A stretch of DNA of 54,609 nucleotides from Actinomadura physcomitrii (lineage in GTDB: Bacteria; Actinomycetota; Actinomycetes; Streptosporangiales; Streptosporangiaceae), in NCBI RefSeq assembly GCF_008923205.2, contig NZ_WBMS02000061.1:1-54609 (forward strand), written 5' to 3'. The stretch's first letter is position 1. Each line of letters begins with the position of its first letter. The notes beneath the pieces were generated by a model. It did no database searches and was not told where the DNA came from. It saw only the letters and a program-made list of their open reading frames with translations. The position numbers and the translations under genes are program-made. Below, piece after piece: positions 8,069 to 17,440 of the stretch.

Positions 8069-9744
8069 TCAGTGCGCCTCGCGGGCGAGCGATGGCTCCC
8101 GGATCAGGTCCGACGCCCGTTCCGCGACCGCGACCACGGCCGCATTGGTGTTCCCGCTGACCAGCGTCGGGAAGACCGAGGCGTCGACGACGCGCAGCCC
8201 GTCTACTGCCCGCACCCGCAGGTCCGGCGTCACGACCGCGCCGTCGTCGGAGCCCATCCGCGCGGTGCCCACGCCGTGCTCGGCACGGAACGTGTGCGTG
8301 CGCAGGTAGGCCTCCCACTCCTCGTCGGTCCGCACCGAAACGCCCGGCTTCAACTCGGCGACCACGTGGTGCGCCAGCGGTTCGGCCGCGTAGATCTCGC
8401 GGAGCAGCCGCGACGCTTCGATCATGCCAGCAGGTCCGAGCGTTCGCCCAGCAGCTCCATGGAGATGACCGGCCGGCCGCCGGGGTCGTCGGGGCGGAGC
8501 CGCACACTGCCGCGCGAGCCGGGGTGCAGCAGGCACGGGTAGGTCGTCACCGACGACTGCGGGAGGAGCTTCATCGCGTTCACGTCGTGGTTGATCGGGC
8601 CGTCGAGAGGGTCGCCGTCCGAACCGGCGTCCTCCACCCGGGTCGCGGACGGCTTCCCGACGACGCCGAACGGGCTGAACATCATCTGGTAGCGCGAGGC
8701 CCCCGTGTCCGACCGGCCCGCGTAGACCATGGCGTGGCAGGACGGGCTCGCGACCGCGCCGCGCCCGCGCAGCAGGTAGTCCAGTCCGTGCCGCAGCACG
8801 CGGCCCGGAGTCAGCTCCTGGTTCAGGGTGCGCATGTCCAGCTGGTGCAGGAAGAGCGTGATCGGGTGCTCTTGAAGGTTGGATCCGACGCCGGGCAGAT
8901 CGGCGGCCACGTCGATCCCGTTGTCGCGCAGGTGCCCGGCCGGACCGATGCCGGAGAGCATGAGCAGCCTGGGTGTGGCAAGCGTGCCTGCGCTGAGCAC
9001 CACCTCGCTCTCCGCGCGCACCCGCTGGAGGCGGCCACCGTGGCGATACAGCACGCCGGTCGCCCGGCCGTTCTCCACCAGGACCTTGAGCACCTCTGCG
9101 CCGGTGCGCACGGTGAGGTTGCGGCGGCGGCGCGCAGGGGCCAGGTAGGCGCGCGCGGTGCTGTGCCGCCATCCTCGCCGCTGGGAGACCTGCGAGTACC
9201 CGACGCCGGTCTGCACCGCGCCGTTGTAATCCTCGCGCAGCGGGTGCCCTGCCTTCTGGGCGCCCTCCAGGAACAGGTCGGTGACCGGATGGTCGACTCG
9301 CACCGGTGTGACGTGCAGCGGCCCGGAGTACCCGCGGGCCTCACTGCCGCCGACCTCGTAGTGCTCCGCGCGCCGGAAGTACGGTTCGAGGGAAGCGAAG
9401 TCCCACCCGGGGCAGCCCTCCGCGGCCCACGCGTCGTAGTCGGCGGTATGCCCGCGCACCCACATCATGCCGTTGATGGAGCTGCTCCCGCCGAGCAGCC
9501 GTCCGGCGGCCCAGGTCTCCACGACGCCGCCGCGGCTGGCGTCCGGCTCGGCCTCGTAGCGCCAGTTGAATCCGGCGTTGAGCTGCTTGACGCCGGCGGG
9601 CACCTGGACGAAGAGGTTCCGGTCCGCCGGTCCCGCCTCCAGCAGCAGCACCCGGCGTGCGGGGTTCTCGCTGAGCCTTGCCGCGAGGACGCAGCCCGCC
9701 GAGCCTCCCCCCACGATCACCACGTCGAAACCGGCCTTCGTCAC
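8069..9744 (-). pseudogene. GMC-family alcohol oxidoreductase, frameshifted
   Basis: This encodes an FAD-dependent glucose-methanol-choline-type oxidoreductase (choline/alcohol dehydrogenase-like) of about 557 residues across two frames. The N-terminal frame starts at GTG 9744 (GGGGAGGAG upstream) with DVVIVGGGSAGCVLAARLSE and GGSSSINGMMWVRG, and stops at 8422. The C-terminal domain continues in the next frame with the active-site stretch EHGVGTARMG and VVDASVFPTLVSGNTNAA, ending at 8069. One base is missing near 8427-8429, where an extra G would restore CTG-GGC-ATG. It is the third gene of the ligase/P450/GMC operon, 21 bases after the P450. Either the gene is newly dead or the base is a sequencing error; both halves are otherwise well preserved. 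Confidence 0.85.
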
Positions 9745-9765
9745 GGGCTCCTCCCCGGGTCGGGT

Positions 9766-11031
9766 TCACCGAGACGCCTGCGCGGTGAACACCGCGGGCA
9801 TGCTGATGTAGCCGTCCACGTTGCCGCTCGCCGCGTACCGGCGCGCCTCCTCGCGAACGATGCGGTGATCGGGGAATCGGCGGACGATCCGCTCGATCAT
9901 GACCTCCAGTTCCAGCCGGGCGACGTGCAGCCCCGCGCAGCGGTGCACCCCCCAGCCGAAGGTGAGGTGGCGGTTGGGCGGACGATCGATGTTCACGGTG
10001 GTCGGGTCGGGGAACACGCCGGGATCGTGATTGGCGGCGAGCACCGAGAGCATCACGCGCTCGCCCGGTTCCAGGACCGCGTCGCCGATGACCGTCTGCT
10101 CTGTGACGCGCCGCGACAACTGCCACACCGGCGGGAAGGCGCGGAGCAGTTCATCGACGACTCGGGGGACTACTCTGGGCTCGTCCAGGATCCGCTGCCG
10201 GAGAGCGCGATCGCGATCGAGATAGTCCAGAGCGTGTGCGAGCGCGTTGGTCGTGGTGTCCACGCCACCGCCGACGAGCGTCATGAGGATTCCGATGCAG
10301 TCGCCCATCGGCACGGGCGCGCCCTCGACCTCGGCCGTGACGAGCCGGCTGATCGCATCGTCACCGGGCGAGGCGCGGCGTTCGCGGGCCGTGTCCTCCA
10401 GGAGGTCACGCACCCAGCCCATCTCGGCCAGGACACGCCTGAACTCGGGACTGTTCTTCGCAACCGACTCGAACGCATGGAACGGCCACGCGATCCGCTC
10501 GGCCAGCGACTCATCGAGCCCGAGCAGCTTCGTGACGACCATCGCGGGGACCGGGGCGCCGACGTCGGTGACCACGTCGAAGCGGCCGGCCGGGGCCATC
10601 TGGTCGAGCAGCCGGTCGACATAGGCGGTCACGACAGGGCGCAGCGGCTCGACCGCCGTGCGGCTGAGCCACGGCACGATCAGCGACCGGTAGCGCACGC
10701 CGAGCGGAGGGTCCATCTCCAATGGGAGCATCGGCGCCCGCTGGGTCGTGGGGATGGTGGACCCGCCGCTCCAACTTCCGTCGAGTTCCTGTGTCTTGGC
10801 CGAGGAGAACCGGGACGGCTCGACCAGCGCGTCCTTGATCGATTCGTAGTCGCTCATCACCCAGAAGCCGCCATGCGCCTCGCTCCAGCCCACCGGGCAG
10901 GCGGCACGAAGTTCGTCGTGCAGGTCTCGGGCAGTGGTGGGGTAGTCGGGCGAATGGTGGTCGACGGGGCACACCGGACGCTCCCCGGGGCGCACCGCCG
11001 CCGTCCACCCGCCCTCGGGCACCCGGCTCAT
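9766..11031 (-). CDS. Cytochrome P450
   Basis: A 421-residue soluble bacterial P450 monooxygenase. The haem-ligand loop FGWGVHRCAGLH puts the proximal cysteine at about residue 365. The I-helix oxygen-activation motif is LVGGGVDTTTNALA, and the K-helix ExxR is in DELLRAFPP. GGGAGGT lies 5 bases before the ATG. It sits between an acyl-CoA ligase (70 bases upstream) and the GMC oxidoreductase (21 bases downstream) on one strand. This suggests hydroxylation of a hydrophobic substrate, oxidation of the alcohol, then CoA activation. The ferredoxin and reductase partners are not in the window. Confidence 0.95.
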   Translation of the reverse strand: MSRVPEGGWTAAVRPGERPVCPVDHHSPDYPTTARDLHDELRAACPVGWSEAHGGFWVMSDYESIKDALVEPSRFSSAKTQELDGSWSGGSTIPTTQRAPMLPLEMDPPLGVRYRSLIVPWLSRTAVEPLRPVVTAYVDRLLDQMAPAGRFDVVTDVGAPVPAMVVTKLLGLDESLAERIAWPFHAFESVAKNSPEFRRVLAEMGWVRDLLEDTARERRASPGDDAISRLVTAEVEGAPVPMGDCIGILMTLVGGGVDTTTNALAHALDYLDRDRALRQRILDEPRVVPRVVDELLRAFPPVWQLSRRVTEQTVIGDAVLEPGERVMLSVLAANHDPGVFPDPTTVNIDRPPNRHLTFGWGVHRCAGLHVARLELEVMIERIVRRFPDHRIVREEARRYAASGNVDGYISMPAVFTAQASR

Positions 11032-11101
11032 CTGCTACCTCCCAGAAACCTGTGCCTTCGAAGACCTGCTCTGCCGACTCGCTCGGTCGTTGACCCGAGT
11101 C

Positions 11102-12646
11102 TCACCGCTTCGCGGCAAGGTCCCGCACCTCACGCTTGAGAATCTTTCCCGTCGATCCCTTCGGGAGGTCGTCGGCGAGCAGCACCTTGCGCGGCTTTTT
11201 GTAGCCGGCCAGCCTGTCGGCCACCCACGAGATCACCGCCTCCTCGGTCACGGCGCCCGGGGACTTCGGCACGACGACGGCGGTGACGAGCTCGCCCCAC
11301 TTCTCGTCGGGCACGCCGACGACCGCGGCCTCGGCCACGCCCGGCAGTTCACGGAGCACCCGCTCGACCTCCGCCGGGTACACGTTGAGGCCGCCCGTGA
11401 TCACGATGTCCTTCACGCGGTCGACCAGGGTGTAGAGCCCGTCGCCGTCGGCCGTCACCACGTCCCCGGTGCGGTACCAGCCATCGACGATGGACTCTTC
11501 AGTCGCCTCGGGGCGCCGCCAGTAGCCGGCCATCACATTCGGACCGCGTACCCACAGCTCGCCCGTCCGCACTCCGGCATCGTCGGAAGCGGCGTCCGAA
11601 CCGTCCGTGCCCACCACTCGGACGTCGACGCCCAGGGCGGGACGCCCAGCCGGAATCACCGCGTGCTCGGACAGGCTCGGGTCGGATTCCTCGCGGTGCC
11701 GCAGCGCCAGCACCGGGTGCGGCGCTTCGCACGAGCCGTAGACCTGGGTCAGAACGCCGCCGAGCACTTCGGCCGCGGCGTCCAGCGTCTGCCGCGAGAT
11801 GGAGGCGCCGCCGTAGGTCAGGTTCCGCAGGCCCCACGCCGTGGTCGTCGGGTCGGTCCGCGCGTGTTCGACCAGCATCTGGATCATCGTGGGCACGACG
11901 AACGACGACGTCCCGCCCTGCTCGCGGACGGCCTTAAGGAAGATCTCCGGTTCGAACTTCGGGATGACGATGTTCCGCGCACCGCGGACGAAGAACGTCA
12001 GCAGCTTCGAGGCCGAGCCGTGCGAGAGCGGGCCGGCGTGGATCATGCCGTCGCGCGGCGTGACGGCGAACTCCTCGACCAGCGACATCGTCGTCGCGGA
12101 CACGCGGCACCGGTCCAGCAGCATGGCGCCCTTGGGCCTGCCCGTCGTGCCGGAGGTGTACAGGAACTGGCTCAGCCGTTCGGCATCCGGCTTCAGGACG
12201 GGCTCGAACGCGGAAGCGGCCGCGATGACGTCGTCGTATCCGTGCGCGCCGGTCGCGGGGCCGTCGACGCACACCACCTCGACCTTGCGCCCGGCGACGG
12301 TGTCGAGGACGCGGTCGAGTTCACTCGACTCCGTAAGCACGATGTCGGCCTCGGAGTCGTCGATGACGAAGGCGCGCTCGTCGTCGGACAGCTTGGGATT
12401 GATCGGGACCTTCACCCTGCCCGCGCGAGCGATGGCGAGGTCCGCCTCGACGTACTCGAGCCGGTTGCGCATCAGGATCGCGACCCGGCCGCCCTCGGCG
12501 GCGGACAGGCCGTTGAGGGCGTTGGCGAGGCGGGCGGTGCGCTCCCCCACCTCGCCGAAGGTGGCGGTCCGGTCGCCGTCGACGACGGCGACGGATTCGC
12601 GGTTCGCGGCCACCGCTGCCCGGATCAGCTCGGGAATCGTGGGCAT
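11102..12646 (-). CDS. AMP-dependent acyl-CoA ligase
   Basis: A 514-residue ANL-superfamily fatty-acid/aryl CoA ligase. Motifs are LYTSGTTGRPKGAM (P-loop, about residue 160), the YGSCEAPH segment in place of the usual YGxTE, the hinge TGDVVTADGDGL, and the C-terminal GSTGKILKREVRDL with the catalytic lysine. AAGGAG lies 12 bases upstream of the ATG, a long spacing. It is first in the operon with P450 and GMC oxidoreductase. A strong hairpin upstream (12711-12753) separates it from the amidohydrolase, so it must have its own promoter in 12647-12710. No copy of the ATCCTG operator is visible there. Confidence 0.93.
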   Translation of the reverse strand: MPTIPELIRAAVAANRESVAVVDGDRTATFGEVGERTARLANALNGLSAAEGGRVAILMRNRLEYVEADLAIARAGRVKVPINPKLSDDERAFVIDDSEADIVLTESSELDRVLDTVAGRKVEVVCVDGPATGAHGYDDVIAAASAFEPVLKPDAERLSQFLYTSGTTGRPKGAMLLDRCRVSATTMSLVEEFAVTPRDGMIHAGPLSHGSASKLLTFFVRGARNIVIPKFEPEIFLKAVREQGGTSSFVVPTMIQMLVEHARTDPTTTAWGLRNLTYGGASISRQTLDAAAEVLGGVLTQVYGSCEAPHPVLALRHREESDPSLSEHAVIPAGRPALGVDVRVVGTDGSDAASDDAGVRTGELWVRGPNVMAGYWRRPEATEESIVDGWYRTGDVVTADGDGLYTLVDRVKDIVITGGLNVYPAEVERVLRELPGVAEAAVVGVPDEKWGELVTAVVVPKSPGAVTEEAVISWVADRLAGYKKPRKVLLADDLPKGSTGKILKREVRDLAAKR

Positions 12647-12710
12647 GCCTGGACAAGCTCCTTAGGTGAACCGGTCACGCCGATTCCGGGTACCGGTGCG
12701 TGCGCGGAAG

Positions 12711-12753
12711 CGGTGCCGGGGCGCCGGCCGTCGCGGCCGGCGCCCCGGCACCG
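12711..12753 (-). terminator. Terminator of the amidohydrolase, perfect 20-bp hairpin
   Basis: The arms 12711-12730 and 12734-12753 pair perfectly around a TCG loop, 27 bases past the amidohydrolase stop codon on the minus strand. Confidence 0.9.
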
Positions 12754-12780
12754 GTGAGCACGTGTGACGAACGCCGCCCG

Positions 12781-14007
12781 TCAGGCGCCGGTGGTGGCGG
12801 GGAAGTGGAACAGCTCGCGGGCGTTGGTCTCGCAGATCTTCTTCACGTCCTCGTCAGGCACGTTCGCGAACTCCTCCGCGGCGAGCTTGCGGGCGTCCGG
12901 CCAGTTCGAGTCGTTGTGCGGGTAGTCGCACTCCCAGAGCATCCTGTCGATGCCGATCGACTCGCGCAGCTGCACCGCGGTCGGGTCGCTGATGAAGCAG
13001 GTCCAGAAGTGCTTGCGGAACAGGTCGGACGGACGCTCGGTCCTGTCGACCTCCAGGCGCGTCCGCTCCCAGGTGTAGTCCATCCGGTCGAGGATGTAGG
13101 GCACCCAGCCGCTGCCGCCCTCGGACAGGGCGATCTTCAGCTTTGGGTGGCGGTTCAGCGTGCCGGAGAAGATGATGTCCACGGTCGCGCTCATGGAGTT
13201 CAGACCGCACAGGGCGATCGGCACCGCAGGCGAGGCCTCAGGGCTCGGCACGAACATCTTCGAGGACGAGCCGATGTGCATGCACAGCGGCAGGTCGGTC
13301 TCCTCGACCGCGCTCAGGAACGGGTCCCAGTAGTCGGTCGAGTAGGACGGGAGCCCGAGCGGCACCGGGTTCTCGGTGAACGACACGCACTTGGCGCCGC
13401 GGCCGGCGGCGCGGTAGACCTCTTCGGCGGCGAGCCGCGGGTCCCACAGCGGGATCAGGGCCATCGGGATGAACCGGTCCGGCGCCGCGCCGCACCACTC
13501 GTCGATCATCCAGTCGTTGTAGGCCTGGATGCAGGCGAGGCCCAGCTCGTGGTCCTTGGCCTCGTAGAAGGTCTGCCCGCAGTAGCGCGGGAAGGTGGAG
13601 AAGCAGATCGAGGCCTGGATCCCGTCCGCGTCCATGTCTCGCACGCGCGCCTTCGGGTCGTAGCACCCGGGGATCATGTCGTCGTAGTGCCGCGCGACGA
13701 TCTCGCTGCCCTGGGCGGCGAGCTGCTCGGCAAGGGTGCCTCCGCTCGCGGTGTCCGCGGACTTCCCGCCAATGCCGGTGGCCGCGGTCTCCTCGTCCTT
13801 GTCATGGAAGATGCGGGTGCGGACGCTGCCCTGCATGGAGAGCGGGTAGTGCTTGCCGTCGTACACCCAGTCGAGCTTGCCCTTCTCGACCTCGACGATT
13901 CTCGGGCCACGTTCCTGGAACTTGGCCGGCAACCGGTCGACCCAGATGTTCGGCGGCTCGATCACGTGGTCGTCAACGGAGATCAACTGGACCGAGTCCT
14001 GCAGCAT
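12781..14007 (-). CDS. Amidohydrolase family protein (ACMSD/TIM-barrel type)
   Basis: A 408-residue metal-dependent hydrolase of the amidohydrolase-2 group. It opens with LISVDDHVIEPPNIW, the usual start in this group, and has LPLCMHIGSSS in the middle and LWECDYPHNDSNWPDAR near residue 365, where the catalytic aspartate of the family lies. AAGGAGGTG precedes the ATG. It is transcribed alone, divergently from the Zn-ribbon/thiolase/mutase operon across a shared promoter region with operator copy D, and ends at a strong hairpin. Actinomycetes carry many such proteins in steroid and aromatic clusters, where they cleave C-C or C-N bonds; the reaction here is not known. Confidence 0.88.
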   Translation of the reverse strand: MLQDSVQLISVDDHVIEPPNIWVDRLPAKFQERGPRIVEVEKGKLDWVYDGKHYPLSMQGSVRTRIFHDKDEETAATGIGGKSADTASGGTLAEQLAAQGSEIVARHYDDMIPGCYDPKARVRDMDADGIQASICFSTFPRYCGQTFYEAKDHELGLACIQAYNDWMIDEWCGAAPDRFIPMALIPLWDPRLAAEEVYRAAGRGAKCVSFTENPVPLGLPSYSTDYWDPFLSAVEETDLPLCMHIGSSSKMFVPSPEASPAVPIALCGLNSMSATVDIIFSGTLNRHPKLKIALSEGGSGWVPYILDRMDYTWERTRLEVDRTERPSDLFRKHFWTCFISDPTAVQLRESIGIDRMLWECDYPHNDSNWPDARKLAAEEFANVPDEDVKKICETNARELFHFPATTGA

Positions 14008-14105
14008 CTCTCGTGCACCTCCTTCTATACGGCCAGAACGCCATCGCCGATCGGCCGCGAACCCGCAACTTTCTGTGGCCTAATGTCCTGTTTCCCGTAC
14101 ACTAC

Positions 14106-14121
14106 ATCCTGGATTCAGAAA
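14106..14121 (+). promoter_or_regulatory. Putative regulon operator, copy D
   Basis: ATCCTGGATTCAGAAA matches the shared element in its left half and centre. It lies 98 bases upstream of the amidohydrolase start and 34 bases upstream of the Zn-ribbon gene, so one site could control both directions. Confidence 0.55.
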
Positions 14122-14155
14122 AGTCATCCGCCTCATCGGCAGGCGCGGAGGTCGC

Positions 14156-14518
14156 ATGAAGCTCTTGTTCTTCCATACCGACGGCGGAGCCGTGCTGGTG
14201 CACGGCAGCCGCTGCGAGGACTGCCGGGCGGCCGCCTTCCCGGCGCGGCGGATCTGCGCGACGTGCGCGTCACGCAACCTCAGGCCGGAAAACCTGCCCG
14301 CCCGCGGCCGGGTTCGTGCGACCTCGCGCGTCAGCACCCCGCCTTTCGGATTCGACGAGCCGATCACGGTAGGCGTCGTCGAGCTCGACTCGGGACCGGC
14401 GTTGTTCAGCCTGTTCACCGAACCGCTCCCCCGCGGCGCGGCGGTTCGCGCGGTGCCCGGCCCGGTGCGTTCCGGCACCGACGGTTTCGTCTTCGAGCCC
14501 GCGAAGGAGCAACGGTGA
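14156..14518 (+). CDS. Zn-ribbon/OB-fold protein (DUF35), thiolase partner
   Basis: A 120-residue protein with a rubredoxin-like zinc ribbon: Cys20, Cys23, Cys34 and Cys37 in RCEDCR and ICATCAS. An OB-fold part follows (RGRVRATSRVSTPPFGF and later). DUF35 proteins bind SCPx/Ltp-type thiolases and are thought to help hold acyl-CoA or pantetheine. The gene overlaps the thiolase by GTGA, as expected for a 1:1 complex. Known DUF35 partners occur with thiolases and with retro-aldolases of steroid side-chain breakdown. It opens a three-gene operon controlled from the copy-D region. Confidence 0.9.
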   Translation: MKLLFFHTDGGAVLVHGSRCEDCRAAAFPARRICATCASRNLRPENLPARGRVRATSRVSTPPFGFDEPITVGVVELDSGPALFSLFTEPLPRGAAVRAVPGPVRSGTDGFVFEPAKEQR

Positions 14519-15669
14519 CCGGAGTGCACGTTGCCGGTGTCGGAATGACGCCGTTCGGCAAGTTCCCCGACCGCGGCCTTGAGGACCTGGGGCTGGAGGC
14601 CGTGCTCGCCGCCGTCGACGACGCCGGGCTGCACCAGCGCGAGGTCCAGGCCGTCTACGCCGGCCATGCCAGGACCGGCCGGCTGCTGGGACGCGAGAAC
14701 GGCGTCGGCCAGCTGGTCATGGCCGCGGCCGGTGTCCGCGGCATCCCGGTGACCGGGGTCGGCAACTTCTGCGCCTCGGGATCGACGGCGTTCCGCGAGG
14801 CCGTCATGGCTGTGATGACCGGCCTCTACGACGTCGTCCTCGCGCTCGGCGTGGAGAAGCTCTCCGTCCGGCCGGAGAAGGGGAAGCCGCTGACCTCCGA
14901 TGGCATGGAACTCGAAGGCGAGTTCGGTTTCACTCCGCCGGCCTTCTTCGCGCTCGTCGCGCAGGCTTACCTGGAGAAGACCGGCGCCTCGGCCGACGAC
15001 CTCGCCCAGGTCGCGGTCAAGAACCGCGCGCATGCCGAGCACAACCCGTACGCCCAGTACCGCAAGCCACTCACAGCCGAGGAGGTCCTCGGCTCCCGCA
15101 TGATCGCCGATCCGCTGACCCTGCTGTCGTGCTGCCCCACCGGGGACGGAGCCGCCGCCGCGCTCGTCGTGTCCGACCGGATGGCGCGGCGCCTGGACCG
15201 CAAGACGGTCAGGGTCGAGGCGACCTCTTTGCTGTCGGGGTGCGGCGACCCGACCGCGACCGGCGGCTTCGAGGTCGACAGGAAGACGGCGCACGCCGCT
15301 TACGAGCAGGCCGGAATCGACCCGGGGGACATCGACGTCGCCGAAGTTCACGACGCCTTCACCGTCACCGAGGTCATCCACTACGAGGACCTGCTGCTCT
15401 GCCCGCCGGGTGACGGCGTCAAGGCGCTGCTCGACGGTCAGACGGCGCTGGGCGGACGGATCCCCGTCTCGACGAGCGGCGGGCTGATGTCGAAGGGGCA
15501 TCCGCTCGGCGCCACCGGAATCGCCCAGGTGCACGAGATCGTGACGCAGTTGCGCGGCGAGGCCGGCGCCCGCCAGGTCGAGCGCGCGACCGCCGGCCTC
15601 ACCCACTGCGCCGGCGGCTTCCTCGACGGGGACGTCGCGATCAGCGCCGTGCACCTCTTCAGCGTCTGA
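14515..15669 (+). CDS. Thiolase family protein (SCPx/Ltp type)
   Basis: A 384-residue acetyl-CoA acetyltransferase-like enzyme. GTG 14515 overlaps the previous stop and gives the natural start, with HVAGVGMTPFGKF. The nucleophile cysteine is present at about residue 86 (VGNFCASGST), and the histidine motif is SKGHPLGATGIAQ. The late HCAGG replaces the classical CGGGGQ, as in SCPx-like thiolases. The cysteine argues for thiolysis of a 3-ketoacyl-CoA rather than the retro-aldol reaction of cysteine-lacking Ltp enzymes. It pairs with the DUF35 protein upstream and is followed 37 bases later by the mutase, consistent with the end of a beta-oxidation sequence. Confidence 0.92.
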   Translation: MTGVHVAGVGMTPFGKFPDRGLEDLGLEAVLAAVDDAGLHQREVQAVYAGHARTGRLLGRENGVGQLVMAAAGVRGIPVTGVGNFCASGSTAFREAVMAVMTGLYDVVLALGVEKLSVRPEKGKPLTSDGMELEGEFGFTPPAFFALVAQAYLEKTGASADDLAQVAVKNRAHAEHNPYAQYRKPLTAEEVLGSRMIADPLTLLSCCPTGDGAAAALVVSDRMARRLDRKTVRVEATSLLSGCGDPTATGGFEVDRKTAHAAYEQAGIDPGDIDVAEVHDAFTVTEVIHYEDLLLCPPGDGVKALLDGQTALGGRIPVSTSGGLMSKGHPLGATGIAQVHEIVTQLRGEAGARQVERATAGLTHCAGGFLDGDVAISAVHLFSV

Positions 15670-15706
15670 ATCAGCTCTTACCTACGAAACGACCGCAAGG
15701 AGCGTC

Positions 15707-17275
15707 ATGTCTGGCACGACCCGCTCGGGTATCCCGCTCAGGGACGTCTACACAGCGACCGATGTGGCCGCCGAACCGGCGGCGCCGGGCATACCGCCGT
15801 TCACGCGCGGCATCTCGCCGGGCGGCTACAACGACCGGCCCTGGGTGATGGGGCAGTATGGTGGTTTCGGCTCCGCCGCCGAGACCAACGCCCGCTTCAA
15901 GCGCCTTCTGGAACAGGGCCAGACGGGCTTCTCGGTGGCGCTGGACCTGCCCACGCAGCTCGGCCTCGACTCGGACGACCCGTTCGCGCTCGGCGAGGTG
16001 GGACGTGTCGGGGTGCCGGTCGACTCCCTCGCCGACTTCGAGACGCTGTTCGACGGGATCCCGCTGTCGAAGGTGAAGCAGATCCGCACCACCGCGAACT
16101 CGATCGGCCCGCTCTGGGTGGCCCTGGTGACCGCGTTCGCCGAGAAGCGCGGCACGGACCCGAACGACATCGCGATCTTCATCCAGAACGACGTGCTGAA
16201 GGAGTACGTGGCCCGGGGGACGCAGATCTTCCCGCCCGAGGCCGGTCTGCGCATGGCGGCCGACGTCGTCGAGCACACCGCCGAGCACCTGCCCAACTGG
16301 ACGCCGATGGCGCTGTCCGGCTACCACATCCGCGAGTCCGGCGCGACGGCGCCGCAGGAAGTGTCAATGACGCTCGCGAACACGATCGCCTACCTTGACG
16401 AGGTGGTGCGGCGCGGCGTGGACATCGACCGGTTCGCCAGCAAGCTGTTCATGTTCCTGTCGGCCGGGATGGACCTGCTGGAGGAGATCGCCAAGTTCCG
16501 GGCCGCCCGTACCGCCTGGTCCGAGCTGCTCGACGAGCGCTACCACGCCGGACCCGGGACACGAGCGCTGCAGATCTTCTCCTACACCGCGGGTTCCTCG
16601 CTCACCGCCCAGTCTCCGCACACCAACATCGTGCGCGTGACCATCGAGGCGCTGGCGGCCGTGCTCGGCGGGGTCCAGACCCTCAACACGTCCAGCTACG
16701 ACGAGGCGCTCGGCACGCCGACCCTGGAATCGGTCACGCTGGCGCTGCGCACCCAGCAGGTCCTCGCCGAGGAGACCTCACTGGCCAAGGTGGCCGACCC
16801 GCTCGGCGGTTCGTATCTCATCGAGTCCCTCACGAGCGAGATCCTCACCCGCGTCCGGGAGGACCTCGAGGTCATCGAGGAGCACGGCGGGGCGCTGCGC
16901 TGCATCGAGTCGGGCTACTTCGCGGGGCGGCTCGCCCAGCAGTCCTACGACGACCAGCGGGACGTCGAGAGCGGTGCCCGCCGGGTGCTCGGGGTGAACT
17001 ACTACGCCGACGACTCCTCGGTCACGGTTCCCGCCTTCTCCGTCGATCCCAGCGCCGAGGAGGAGCAGCGCAAGCGGGTCGCGCAGGTGCGGAGTGAGCG
17101 GGACCAGCGTGCCGTCGACGCCGCGCTCGAAGAGGTCGGCCGCGCGGCGCGGGACGGCGAGAACTGCGTGCCGTCGATCACCGGCGCCGTCCGCGTGTAC
17201 GCCACGGTCGGCGAGATCTACGGGGTGCTCCGCGGGGTGCACGGCTCCTACACGCCGTCCGCGAGCCTCGGCTGA
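15707..17275 (+). CDS. Acyl-CoA mutase, large subunit (methylmalonyl-CoA mutase family)
   Basis: A 522-residue catalytic TIM-barrel subunit of a B12-dependent acyl-CoA mutase, without the C-terminal cobalamin-binding domain. AAGGAG lies 5 bases before the ATG. By alignment from memory with Propionibacterium methylmalonyl-CoA mutase, the positions for Tyr89, Gln197, Arg207 and His244 are kept here as Tyr51, Gln160, Arg170 and His207. The Arg87 position is Gly49 (VMGQYGGFG instead of TIRQYAGF). Isobutyryl- and 2-hydroxyisobutyryl-CoA mutases change the first and third of these, so a carboxylated acyl-CoA is the likelier substrate. No small subunit is in the window. It follows the thiolase in one operon and ends at a hairpin. 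Confidence 0.93.
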   Translation: MSGTTRSGIPLRDVYTATDVAAEPAAPGIPPFTRGISPGGYNDRPWVMGQYGGFGSAAETNARFKRLLEQGQTGFSVALDLPTQLGLDSDDPFALGEVGRVGVPVDSLADFETLFDGIPLSKVKQIRTTANSIGPLWVALVTAFAEKRGTDPNDIAIFIQNDVLKEYVARGTQIFPPEAGLRMAADVVEHTAEHLPNWTPMALSGYHIRESGATAPQEVSMTLANTIAYLDEVVRRGVDIDRFASKLFMFLSAGMDLLEEIAKFRAARTAWSELLDERYHAGPGTRALQIFSYTAGSSLTAQSPHTNIVRVTIEALAAVLGGVQTLNTSSYDEALGTPTLESVTLALRTQQVLAEETSLAKVADPLGGSYLIESLTSEILTRVREDLEVIEEHGGALRCIESGYFAGRLAQQSYDDQRDVESGARRVLGVNYYADDSSVTVPAFSVDPSAEEEQRKRVAQVRSERDQRAVDAALEEVGRAARDGENCVPSITGAVRVYATVGEIYGVLRGVHGSYTPSASLG

Positions 17276-17281
17276 CGCCCG

Positions 17282-17312
17282 CGGCCGGCCGGGCTGCAGC
17301 ACCGGCCGGCCG
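17282..17312 (+). terminator. Terminator after the mutase
   Basis: An 11-bp perfect stem (17282-17292 with 17302-17312, 9-nt loop) lies 6 bases past the mutase stop codon, before the converging acyl-CoA dehydrogenase. Confidence 0.75.
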
Positions 17313-17440
17313 TCACTTGTCGAGTGTTCCGCGCGGCGACCGCGACGAAGTTCGCGCGTGAGGGGCGACGTGTCAGCGCCGGCTGCGGCCGTATCGTCGT
17401 CCAGGCGTCGGCTGACTTCGCGGCGCGAGTGCCCGGGCGG

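Noticed and set aside
8524..11139. 871-codon open frame on the plus strand
   Set aside because: Antisense shadow of the GMC and P450 genes, both of which show clear catalytic motifs on the minus strand.
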